A stretch of DNA of 64,000 nucleotides, from positions 57,982 through 121,981 of the forward strand of contig CAVRIG010000024.1 of NCBI GenBank assembly GCA_963721175.1. Direction: 5' to 3'. Made by a program: the position numbers and the translations under genes. This document shows positions 28,329 through 37,020 of the stretch, piece after piece. The notes under the pieces are model-generated. The model saw only the letters and a list, made by a program, of their open reading frames with translations, was not told the origin of the DNA and ran no database searches. Source of the DNA: Aliishimia sp963721175. GTDB lineage: Bacteria > Pseudomonadota > Alphaproteobacteria > Rhodobacterales > Rhodobacteraceae. Numbering within the stretch: position 1 is the first letter of the stretch; each line of letters opens with the position of its first letter.

Positions 28329-28904
28329 TTACATCGGGCTTTGCGAACCGAGGCACTTGCTACGGATTTTGTTCAGGCGGTCGCAAATCGCATTCATGGA
28401 TCGATTTGAGAGCGCCGCCACGGAAGTAACCCGTGGCAGATATCGTCGAGCACTTTTGTTTAGCTTCTCCACCGATACTTTGTGCCTCGGCGCCTGCGGA
28501 CCGCAGAACCAGACCTCTGTCCCGAAGCCGGTTTTCAGATTCCGCCAATCACGGAACTCGAAGCCTCTGTCGAAGGTGATCGTCCGGTGGGCCTCGGAGG
28601 GCATGGGCTCCATCGCCTCCATCAACTTGCGCATGAATTGGGTAAAGCTGCGATCGTTGTTGCAGAACAGAACGGCAAATCGGATTTTACGCTCCTGGAG
28701 AGAGGCGACTTTCATTTTTCCACCGGCGCGCTCGAAGATAATCAGATTACCTTCCCAGTCCTCGAATCTCGTGCGGATTTTCACGTGCTCGGGTCGCTCG
28801 TAAATGAACTGATCCGGTGGGAAATCGTGGCCTCTGGGCCGTCCGGCGTATCGCGGCAGACGTTTCTTGCGGCGGGTTGCCCGTTCCGGGATCATCCGGT
28901 CAGC
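28329..28904 (-). pseudogene. IS30-family transposase relic
   Basis: About 190 residues on the reverse strand resembling the catalytic half of IS30 transposases: FEDWEGNLIIF, RTITFDRGFEFRDW, a WFCGPQAP stretch and VEKLNKSARRYLP. The usual first catalytic Asp (canonical WEGDLI) is Asn here, while the second Asp and the Glu are kept, so the site looks dead. The N-terminal DNA-binding half is missing: the open frame runs straight into the left end of the IS21 remnant, which probably cut the gene. Codon use is more AT-rich than that of its neighbours. Confidence 0.65.
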
Positions 28905-29057
28905 CATTCCGATAACATCCGGTCAGTGATTTCGATCTGATCCGGTCAGTGGATTCCGGGGTATCCGGTCACCCGGCTTCCGGCCGAGAGACGCGCTGCT
29001 GAGCGATCGTGCAGCGGGTTGCCTTGCCGTCATCGAGGACGAGCAGGGAGCCCCAGA

Positions 29058-30711
29058 ATGAGACCATTGCAGATGCGCAAGACTGCCGAAGCCCTCCGGC
29101 TGAGGGCCGCCGGACTGACGACACGGAAGATCGCGGCGAGCCTGAACGTCGGCCAGTCGACGGTCAGCGAGTATCTCAAACGGGCGGAGCGGGCCGGGCT
29201 GTCCTGGCCGTTGCCGGAGGGGATCGACGAGGCCGCACTGGAGCGGCGGCTGTTCGCGCCAGTGGGCGGCAGAACGCGGCGCCGTGGGCTGGTGCCACCG
29301 GACTGGGCGGCGGTCCATCAGCGCGCTTCGGCGCAAGGGGGTCACGCTTTCGCTGATCTGGGAGGACTACCGCGCCGCACATCCTGGCGACGGGTATGGC
29401 TACAGCCGGTTCTCGCGATCTTTATCGCCGCTGGGAGGGGCGGCTATCCCCCGTCATGCGCCAGCATCACGTGGCGGGCGAGCGCGCCTTCGTCGATTAT
29501 GCCGGCGACACGCTGGATGTCATCGATGCCGAGACGGGCGAGGTCCGGCAGGCGCAGGTTTTTGTCGGTGTGCTCGGCGCCTCGAACTACACCTATGTCG
29601 CGGCGACCTGGACGCAGGGCCTGCCGGACTGGATCGGCGCCCATGTCCGGATGCTCGAGTTCTTCTGCGGCGTGCCGGAGCAGATCGTCTCGGACAATCT
29701 CAAGGCCGGCGTCACCAAGGCGTTCGGGCATTCCTTCGGACCGATGGCAGTCATGCCCTCACTCCACGAGCAGCAGATCAACCGCACCTATGCCGACATG
29801 GCGGCCCATTACGACACGGCCATCATTCCCGCACGTCCCTACAAGCCCCGCGAAAAGGCCAAGGCCGAGGTCGGGGTCCTGATTGTCCAGCGCTGGATGT
29901 CGTGCTGGAAGCGCGCCGCTGGATCATCGCGCGGCTGCGCAAACGGCGCTTCTTCTCCCTGGCGGAGCTCAATGCCGCGATCCGCGATCTGCTGCCCGCG
30001 CCGAACGGCAGGGTGACCCGGCACCTGGGTGCCAGCCGCCGGGATCAGTTCGAACAACTCGGCAAGCCAGCGCTGAAGCCGCTGCCGTCCAGCCGTTACG
30101 AATACGCCGACTGGCTCGAACGCAATGTCGGGCTCGACTACCACGTCGAGGTCGGCAAGCATTACTGCTCGGTCCCGTATCAGCTCCTGAAGAAGACCCT
30201 CTGGGTCCGGATCACGGCCCGGACCGTCGAGATCTTCCACGATGGCCAGCGCGTCGCCTCGCACGTCCGGACCTCGGGCAACCGCAAGCACACCACGGTG
30301 GCCGCGCACATGCCCGCCAGCCATCGCCGATACGCCGGCATGACGCCCGCCGAGATCCGCCGGAAAGCCGAGAAGATCGGCCCCAACACCGCCGCCCTCG
30401 TGGATGTCATCCTGCGAACGAAGCCACATCCCGAGCAGGGCTTCCGGGCCTGCCTCGGCATTCTCCGGCTCGCCAGGCCCCACGGCCGCGATGCGCTCGA
30501 GGCCGCCTGCCTGCGCGCCAGCGAGATCGGCGGGCTGACCTACAGCTCGGTGAAGTCGATCCTCCAGAACAACCTGCATCGCCGACGGCCCGAAACGCCC
30601 GCGGAGGGGCCGGCGATCACCCACCCGAACATCCGTCGCACCAACGGTCCGCCGCTGAAAAGAGTGGGCCCGCCTGGGGCGGGATGCGCCAGCTACTTCC
30701 ATTGGCGAGGC
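29058..30711 (+). pseudogene. istA: IS21-family transposase IstA, frameshifted
   Basis: The ATG at 29058 follows gcaggga. The N-terminus MRKTAEALRLRAAGLTTRKI is the IS21 helix-turn-helix; the middle has the DDE integrase core with AFVDYAGDTLDVIDAETGEV (first Asp), EQIVSDNLKAGV (second Asp) and KAKAEVGVLIVQRW (Glu). The C-terminus has GLDYHVEVGKHYCSVPYQLL and ACLGILRLA, normal for IstA (about 500 residues). Frame changes occur near 29310, 29410, 29890 and before the end. The usual istA-istB junction is visible, with the istB ATG at 30718. Confidence 0.8.
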
Positions 30712-30717
30712 AACAGA

Positions 30718-30930
30718 ATGCTTGATCATCCAACCCTGAACCGCCTGCGTGCGCTCAAGCGCATCGACGCAGGTTCGCCTCCGGCGCAATGGCATGGCCG
30801 ACGCTCTTGCCGAGTTGCAGCAGCAGGAAGCCGCTGCCGACCTCAGCCATGCCGAATGGCTGGGCCTCCTGATCGATCGCGAGGCTGACAGTCGCAGCAC
30901 CAGACGATACCAGAGCCGGATGACCCAGCC
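30718..30930 (+). pseudogene. istB: IS21 helper ATPase IstB, N-terminal fragment
   Basis: Starts MLDHPTLNRLRAL at 30718 and, after one frame change near 30775, continues GMADALAELQQQEAAADLSH and EWLGLLIDREADSRSTRRYQ. This is the N-terminal oligomerisation region of IstB (normally about 250 residues with a Walker AAA+ domain). The homology stops near 30930; the ATPase core is absent and the right end of the element follows within 50 bp. The product cannot act as an ATPase. Confidence 0.75.
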
Positions 30931-31148
30931 AATCTCAGGAGACATCAACAACCTACGCTTGGCAGCGTCATCTCGCGGTGATCGGATACCCTGGAACCGC
31001 TGACCGGATGTCGCCGGAACACCCGACCGGAGGTGTCGGAATGCGCACGTCGGGGGGATAACGAGCCATCCCGTCGAATTGGTGACCTGAGACCCGTTTC
31101 CTCCTGCAGTATGAGGTGGAGTACGTGTCAACGAGGGAGGCGGACGGA

Positions 31149-31252
31149 ATGAAGAAATCACGGTTTAGCGAACAGCAGATCATCGCGATCCTGAAGCAGC
31201 AGGAGAGCGGTATGGCGACGGCAGACGTGTGTCGTGAACTCGGCATCAGTCG
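31149..31252 (+). pseudogene. IS3-family (IS407-like) OrfA, 5' fragment
   Basis: Begins ATG after gggaggcgga and reads MKKSRFSEQQIIAILKQQES then GMATADVCRELGIS, the highly conserved start of IS407/ISxac-type OrfA. The homology stops abruptly at about 31252, where the truncated end of the IS110 fragment (opposite strand) begins. The matching 3' end of the same kind of element lies at 31917-32179. Confidence 0.75.
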
Positions 31253-31254
31253 GA

Positions 31255-31823
31255 TACCTCTCGATCAACGCCAGGAACCAGCCAGTCCGTGAGCTTCGGC
31301 GAAACCGCTCAGCCTCGGGAAAGTAGAGCGGAAGGTAGTAGGTCAGGATGCGGTGCCAGAGCTCTGTCTTCAATCGCGAGACAATCTCGTGGGTCTTCGA
31401 CAGTTCCTGAATGTCGGCGGTGCCGACGACCATCGGATCGGGAAAGAACTGCACGGCGCCGATCTCGAGCATGTGCAGGATGACCTGAGCGTCTTGCGGA
31501 TCGTTCTTGTCCCAGCTGTTGTGCAGGGCCTCGCGCGTCCAGGCCAGGCCGACGGAGGAGACAAGCTTCAGTTCGAACCCGGCCCGGCCGAGATGGTGCG
31601 CCAGCGAGCGATGGTAGCTGCCGGTCGCCTCGAACCCGATCCGCACCGGCAGATCGTAGGTGGCGAGGGGCGCGGATATGCGCCGAAAGTCGTCCAGCGT
31701 ATTAGTCATCGTCATGCGGCGACGGCGCTTCTTGCCGGGGATGCCGATCAGCACATCGTGGCGATGTTTGGAAATGTCGATGGCGACGAGTGCCGTCACA
31801 GCGATAGAATAGGTGGCGGTCAT
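31255..31823 (-). pseudogene. IS110-family transposase, C-terminally truncated
   Basis: The start is the ATG at 31823 with gaggag upstream. The N-terminal DEDD RuvC-like domain is present: VAIDISKHRHDVLIG (Asp), RIGFEATGSYHRSLA (Glu) and WDKNDPQDAQVILHMLE (Asp pair). The C-terminal transposase_20 domain with the catalytic Ser is missing; homology ends near 31255 (LALIERYPTDAEF), and the frame then runs into IS3 sequence. Elements of this family (about 350-400 residues) are guided by a bridge RNA encoded next to the gene; the non-coding stretch at 31824-31916 is where a remnant could lie, but I cannot identify one. Confidence 0.75.
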
Positions 31824-31916
31824 AGCCGGTCTCCTCGGCGGTGTTATGGCCACATGCTGCGCTGTCTGGGGCTGCCCGCGTGGCCATAACCTGTCGGCAG
31901 CCACTCTTCCGATGTG

Positions 31917-32179
31917 CTACGGGACCGAACTGACCAGTATGCCCGTGCTCAAATGGTGCCGCGAAACGCGGATCGACTGACTACATCGCGCCCGGAAAGC
32001 CGATGCAGAATGCCTTCGTTGAGTTGTTCAACGGCAGCTTCCGTGATCAGCTTTTGAACGAAACCCTGTTCTCGTCGCTAACCGAGGCCCGCGAGAAGAT
32101 CGTCGCATGGAAGGAGGGCTACAACTGTGAGCGATACCTGAACCGCGATTCTCTGCGAGGGGCCAAGCCACGGCGCTGA
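31917..32179 (+). pseudogene. IS3-family (IS407-like) OrfB, 3' fragment
   Basis: Encodes GTELTSMPVLKWCRETRID, a one-base shift, then YIAPGKPMQNAFVELFNGSF and RDQLLNETLFSSLTEAREKI, which is the C-terminal part of the IS407-type integrase core including the catalytic Glu in the NAFVE motif. The end is degenerate (the usual PHSSLG region is replaced by LNRDSLRGAKPRR). Together with the OrfA piece at 31149 it represents one IS3-type copy whose middle is occupied by IS110 sequence. Confidence 0.7.
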
Positions 32180-32345
32180 CGGATGACAGAACCAGGTCTG
32201 TGTCCCGATCTCGGCCTGCAAATGCGGCCAGGAGAAGAATTAGGAACCGCGGTCGAAGGTGATGGACTTGCGCGACGCGTGGGGCAGGGCGCGGATCGCG
32301 TCGATCAGCTTTGCGTGGCCGGCTGCGTGCGCTTGAGCCCGATGG
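32180..32345 (-). pseudogene. Second IS30-family transposase relic
   Basis: On the reverse strand, AKLIDAIRALPHASRKSITF is followed by DRGS, an internal stop, FFSWPHLQAEIGTQTWFCHP. This matches the middle of IS30-type transposases, around the second catalytic Asp. Only about 50 codons remain and there is an in-frame TAA. It is a different copy from the relic at 28329. Confidence 0.6.
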
Positions 32346-32371
32346 GAGCGCAGCCTGACAGGGCGGAGACC

Positions 32372-33738
32372 TCAGATATCGCAGTCCTGGCTGGCTGCGC
32401 GTTTCTTCTCCGCGGCCTTGGCCAGCTTTGAATTCCAGCCATCGTTGCGCCGTCCGTTCGGTTCATAGCGGGTGCGCTGCTTGCCGGCGCGGCGCTTCTT
32501 CGGCGGGGCCTTGTCCTGCTCTGCCTTGATGAACTCCAGGACGGCGCTCAGGCGCTTGTTCTCGGTGATCGCGGCATGGGTGACGCGCTTGTCCTTGTCG
32601 AAAGCGGAGTAGGGGAGTGATACGCCTTTCCAGCGGAATTCCAGCCGGCAGGCCGCGCGTGATCTCGTTCTCTTCGAGCATGATGCGCTGGCGGTCGTAG
32701 GCGAAGGCGAAGGCGAGCTGGTTGCCAACATAGCGCTGGTCCCCGAGGCACAGGATGTCGCGCAGCCGGTCCGGTTCGATGGTTGAGGGCCCGGTGCAGG
32801 TTGTCGGTGCGGCGTGGGGCCTTGGCGAACCTGGCGTTGTAGCGGTCAAGGAAATCCGGAAGAAAGGCGTTCGCGGCCTCCATGTCGGCGATGCCCGCCA
32901 GGCGAAGTTCCTTCACTAGCCGGTCCTGGCGTCCGGTTCGCACGCTCGACCCGACCCTTGGCCTGGGAGGAACTGGCGCAGAGGATCTCGAGGTTCAACT
33001 CGTTCAGCGCGCGGCCGAACTGGGTCATGCCGTGCCCCGACTTGGCGGCTTGTTGGGCGACCCGGAACACTGTGTGCTTGTCCGAGTAGAAGGCGACCGG
33101 CCGGCCATGATTGCGCAGATACGTCTCCAGCGCACCGAAGTAGCGGAACGTGCTCATTCGCCATTGTCGCTCGGACCAATGGCGCGACATGGCTCATCGT
33201 CACGAATTCCAGATGCATCAGCGTGCTGGTCGCATCATCGATGAAGACGAGCAGGGTGCAGGCCGGGCCGCGATCTTCGAAACAGTGATGATCGGAGCCG
33301 TCGATCTGGACCAGCTCGCCATAGCATTCCCGGCGCAGGCGGGGTTGATGGAAGGTTCGACGCTGCTTGCGCGAGAGCCAGAGACCTGCGTCCTGCATCC
33401 ATTTGCGCAGCGTCTCGCGCGAGACCTTCAGGCCGTGATCTTCCGCCAGCTTCTCGGCCGCGAAGGTCGGGTCAAAGTCCGCGTAGGAGTCCTTGACAAA
33501 AGTCACCGCGAACGCGCGGACCGCCGGATCTATCCGGTTGTTCGACACCCGGCCGCGGGCCTTGTGCCTGATCGCCGCACGACCCTCCACCTGAAATCGC
33601 TTCAGCAACCGGTGAAACTGCCTGCGGTTCATGCCCAGCACGCCCGCAGCCGTCACAGCCGTCATCCGTCCTTACGTCACCTGGCTCAGAGCCTCGATCC
33701 GGTTCAGCTCGCGCTCGCTTATCAAAATCCATCCCATG
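32372..33738 (-). pseudogene. ISNCY-type transposase, frameshifted
   Basis: Full-length in homology (about 455 codons) but split over several frames. The N-terminus MGWILISERELNRIEALSQV leads into GVLGMNRRQFHRLLKRFQVE, a helix-turn-helix. The integrase core has GELVQIDGSDHHCFEDRGPA (first Asp), VAFYSDKHTVFRV (second Asp) and AKGRVERANRT (Glu). The C-terminus ends with a Lys-rich tail. Frame changes lie near 33668, 33165, 32940, 32780 and 32655. The layout matches what databases call ISNCY family transposases in Rhodobacteraceae; IS481 is the alternative. Terminal repeats were not identified. Confidence 0.7.
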
Positions 33739-34079
33739 CCCGGTGTCTCTGCCTGTTCTCGTTGGGGCAGAGTGTGACACTTCTGCTTTGCAGATGTGGG
33801 ACCTTCTAACTTTGCGCTTACAGAGCTTTTCCGCATAACGCGTGTTATGTTACACTGAATCATTTCCTGCACTGCGCTCTCCTGACCGCCGATTCGGTTT
33901 ACCTGTTGGCGGGTCACTTGACCCACGGCCTCGAAATTGCGCCAAGAATTGCAAGGAATTCAGCACGGAGGAATGCCCGAAGTGCGGGAGAACCGCTTCG
34001 GGATGCAGGCCCTGGACGGTTAGCCTGCGCTTGCGTTCTTTATCTTCCGGTCGAACCTCGGTCTCCGATCGCATCCGGT
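33739..34079. other. 341-bp stretch without a gene
   Basis: Lies between the ISNCY-like transposase start and the end of the cio operon. It begins with a moderately AT-rich patch (cataacgcgtgttatgttac, 33834-33853), which may hold the promoter or right end of the IS. Apart from this I see no gene, no clear terminator and no repeat shared with the other ISs. Confidence 0.4.
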
Positions 34080-34232
34080 TCAGGCGATCCACAGGCGCAA
34101 GAGCCCGGCCACAGCACCGACCGCGCCGACGCCGGCGAGCCACAGGACCACGAACCACCCCAGGCGGCGCAGCATCGGCGTCCCGCGCGCCCGGCGGTGT
34201 GTGCCGCTTTCGGCCTCTTTGTCCCGCGACAT
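34080..34232 (-). CDS. Small membrane subunit of the cyanide-insensitive quinol oxidase (DUF2474)
   Basis: 50 residues, one membrane helix: after a polar N-terminus (MSRDKEAESGTHRRARG) comes LRRLGWFVVLWLAGVGAVGA and VAGLLRLWIA. The WFV-LW-GV pattern and the closing RLW are the DUF2474 signature, a CydX-like small subunit found directly after cioB in CioAB-type bd oxidases. Its ATG overlaps the cioB stop by one base (tgatg), so it is translationally coupled. It probably stabilises the haem b595/d site, by analogy with CydX. Confidence 0.8.
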   Translation of the reverse strand: MSRDKEAESGTHRRARGTPMLRRLGWFVVLWLAGVGAVGAVAGLLRLWIA

Positions 34233-35263
34233 CAGTGATACCCGGTTTCGGCATCGATCTTGCCGCGGAAGATCCAATACGCATAGGCGGTATAGGCCAG
34301 TATGATGGGTATCAGGATCCCGGCGCCGACCAGCATGAAGACCTGCGCGTTGCGCGGGGCGGCCGCTTCCCAGAGCGTCACCTCGGTCGGAACGATGTAG
34401 GGGAACATCGAAATGCCCAACCCGACGAAGCAGAGCGTGAACATGCCAGCGCCAGGACGAAGGGCCAGTAGTCGTGGCGGTGAACGTGCAGCGCGCGGAA
34501 CATCAGCCCGGCGAGCGCCAGCACCGCCAGTCGCCACCAGCACCGCGAGGCCCCGCTGCCAGCCGACGAACCAGCGGCTGTAATATCCCTCCTGCAGGAA
34601 GGGCGTCCACAGGCTGACGAGGCCGATGAACCCGACGGTCGCCACACCCAGGGACCAGGCGCGGCGGCGCATCCGCTCCTGCAGGTCGCCGGTCGTCTTC
34701 ATCACCAGCCACGTCGCCCCGAGCAGCATGTAGTCCGACCATGACGGCCAGGCCCACGACCAGCGAGAAGGGCGTGAGCCAGTCCCACCAGCCGCCCGCA
34801 TAGGCGCGTGCCGCCTCGTCGATCTCGATCCCCTGCAACAAGGCGCCGAGGGTGATCCCCTGGGCCAAGCTGCCACGGCGGATCCGCCGATGAAGGCGCA
34901 GTCCCAGACGCCACGCCACCGCCCTGCGCGCCAGCGAAACTCGAACGCGACCCCGCGAAAGATCAGCGCCAGGAGCATCGCAATGATCGGTGCATAGAGC
35001 GCGGGAAGGATCAGCGCGTAGGCCAGCGGAAACGCGGCAAAGAGCCCGCCGCCGCCGAGGATCAGCCACGTCTCGTTCCCGTCCCAGACCGGCGCGACGG
35101 AGTTCATCATCACGTCCCGGTCTTCGCGCTGCCGTTCGATCGCGAAGAGCATGCCCAGCCCCAGATCGAAACCGTCGAGGATGACGTAGACCAGCACGGC
35201 GAAGGCGATCAGGAACGCCCAGATCACCGTCAGATCGAAAGAGACACCTTCAGCAAGGGGCAT
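34232..35263 (-). CDS. cydB: Cytochrome bd-type (cyanide-insensitive) quinol oxidase subunit II
   Basis: 343 residues, the normal length. Motifs include VYVILDGFDLGLGMLFAIER at the start and SVAPVWDGNETWLILGGGGL, standard for CydB/CioB, with eight or nine membrane helices. Although the frame is open throughout, two stretches are garbled: roughly 34735-34880 (the expected GITLGALLQGIEIDEAARAY appears only in another frame) and about 34440-34535. These are pairs of opposite one-base shifts that restore the frame. The true protein is probably normal and the pairs are most simply base-calling errors. The gene lies three bases after the cydA stop, in the order cydA-cydB-DUF2474. Confidence 0.85.
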   Translation of the reverse strand: MPLAEGVSFDLTVIWAFLIAFAVLVYVILDGFDLGLGMLFAIERQREDRDVMMNSVAPVWDGNETWLILGGGGLFAAFPLAYALILPALYAPIIAMLLALIFRGVAFEFRWRAGRWRGVWDCAFIGGSAVAAWPRGSPSAPCCRGSRSTRRHAPMRAAGGTGSRPSRWSWAWPSWSDYMLLGATWLVMKTTGDLQERMRRRAWSLGVATVGFIGLVSLWTPFLQEGYYSRWFVGWQRGLAVLVATGGAGARRADVPRAARSPPRLLALRPGAGMFTLCFVGLGISMFPYIVPTEVTLWEAAAPRNAQVFMLVGAGILIPIILAYTAYAYWIFRGKIDAETGYH

Positions 35264-35266
35264 GGC

Positions 35267-36730
35267 TCAGTCCTTCTTCTCCAGGATCGGGGCGCGACGC
35301 CGCGGCTTCCTCCGGGACCGGCGTGATGCCGGCCGTCCGGAGCGGGCCCGTCGCGGCTGGTCCTTGAGGCGCGGCTCGTCGCGGAACCGGCGGGCGGCGC
35401 ATCAGGCGCAGGATGTAGAAGGTGCCGGCGCCGAAGACCGCGAAGTAGATCACGATGAACGCAACGAGCGAAGCGCCGACGGCCGGGGCATCGAGCGGCG
35501 CCGCGCTGTCGGCGGTGCGCAGCAGACCGTAGACCGTGTAGGGCTGGCGACCGACCTCGGTCGTGATCCAGCCGGCCAGCACCGCGATCAGGCCCGACGG
35601 CCCCATGGCGAGCGCGGCGCGATGCAGACCCGGCGCCGTCGAAGAGCCTGCCGCGCCAACGCGCCCAGAGCGACCAGAGGCCGATACCCGAGCATCGCGA
35701 AGCCCAGCGCGACCATGATCCGGAACGACCAGAACACGATTTCGACCGGCGGCTGTTCGTCGTCGGGGATCGTGTCGAGCCCCGCCAGCGGCGCGTTCCA
35801 GATCGTGCTTGCAGGATCAGCGAACTGACGGTTCGGGAATGCCCGATCGCATAATCCAGCCGCTGTTCCGAGTCATTGGGGATGCCGAAGAGGTAGAGCG
35901 GCGCGCCGTCCGGGTGGCTCTCGTAATGGCCTTCCATCGCCATGACCTTCTGCCGGCTGATGCTCCAGCGTGTTCAGCCCGTGCAGGTCGCCGAGGAAGA
36001 TCTGCACCGGCGCCACGATCGTCGCCATCCACATCGCCATGGAGAACATCGTCTTCGTGGGCTCGGAGGGCGGCCGTGTCCACGCGCCGGCGGCGCAGCA
36101 AGTGAAAGGCCCCGACGCCGCCGACGATGAAGGCAGTCGTCAGGTAGGCCGCCGTGACGGTGTGCGGCGAGCCGGTAGGGAAACGACGGGTTGAAGATGA
36201 CCTGCCAGAAATCGGTCGGCAGGAACTGCCGCGTCTCCGGGTCGATCTTGAAGCCCGCCGGCGTGTGCATCCAACTGTTCGACGCTGAGGATCCAGAACG
36301 CCGAAAAGACGGTGCCGAAGGCGACGGCCAGGCAGGCTGCCATGTGCAGCGCGGGCCCGACCCGGTCGCGGCCGAAGAGCATGATGCCGAGGAATCCCGC
36401 CTCGAGGAAAAAGGCGCTCAGCACCTCGTAGGCCATCGGCGCGCCGATCACCGGCCCCGCCCGGTCCGAGAACACCGACCAGTTGGTGCCGAACTGATAG
36501 GACATCACGATGCCCGACACGACACCCATCGCGAAGGCGAGCGCAAAGATCTTCACCCAGTAGCGGAAGAGCTCGAGATACTTCTGGTCCTGCGTCCAGA
36601 GCCACAGGCCGTTCAGTACGGCGAGGTAGCTCGCCAGGCCGATAGTGAAGGCCGGGAACAGGAAGTGAAAGCTCACGGTGAAGGCGAACTGGATCCGCGC
36701 CAGAAGAACCGCGTCGAAGGACCCAAGCAT
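35267..36730 (-). pseudogene. cydA: Cytochrome bd-type (cyanide-insensitive) quinol oxidase subunit I, frameshifted as written
   Basis: Start ATG 36730 with gaggaa upstream. The N-terminus MLGSFDAVLLARIQFAFTVS then FHFLFPAFTIGLASY carries the axial His of haem b595/d; GVVSGIVMSYQFGTNW and GFLGIMLFGRDRVGP follow. The short Q-loop (GFKIDPETRQFLPTDFW) and the DUF2474 partner point to the CioA, cyanide-insensitive type. GRQPYTVYGLLRTADS near the C-terminus is the conserved GRQPW-like motif. The protein ends RRAPILEKKD at 35267. About five single-base shifts (near 36270, 36185, 36085, 35955 and 35610) are needed, yet the total length (1464 bp) is divisible by three and all motifs survive. It oxidises ubiquinol and reduces oxygen to water without pumping protons. 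Confidence 0.85.
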
Positions 36731-37020
36731 GGCTTCCTCTTGCGTTGCGGGCACTCGATCCGAGCCGCCCCGTCTCCGCGTGTCCCGCCCACGATGCGTT
36801 CACCGGCCGGAACGGCTTAACCGGCCCCTCGCCGACGACTTCAGCGTTGGCAGGCCGATGCGAATATACATGCGACAACGGCAATGGCCACCGCACATCT
36901 TGCAATCGCGGAGGATCAACAAACGAATTTCTCCAACGTTCCAAGCAAATCTGGCGTGGAGTGTCCGGGCCCCGGTCGGGGCGGTGCCGGCTGCGCCGGA
37001 GCGCAAGCCGCGGACCGGGT

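Larger units (their letters stand above)
28905..31043 (+). mobile_element. IS21-family remnant with long multi-repeat ends
   Basis: The left end (28905-28972) and the reverse complement of the right end (about 30975-31043) align over about 65 bp: both begin cattccga, then carry repeated atccggtca-type motifs and a gggtatcc block. Multiple terminal repeats of this sort are typical of IS21 and bind the transposase. Inside are istA (frameshifted) and only the first 70 or so codons of istB, so an internal deletion has removed the rest of istB while keeping both ends. Confidence 0.7.

Noticed and set aside
28150..28803. 217-codon plus-strand frame in the IS region
   Set aside because: It is the antisense of the IS30 relic and the flanking non-coding DNA, with no domain of its own.
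29883..30725. Long alternative frames overlapping istA
   Set aside because: Out-of-frame shadows; the IS21 transposase motifs are only in the frames used for istA.
36969..36982. GC hairpin gccccggtcggggc as terminator of the sugar dehydrogenase gene
   Set aside because: Stem of only five pairs and no T run on the relevant strand; too weak to call.
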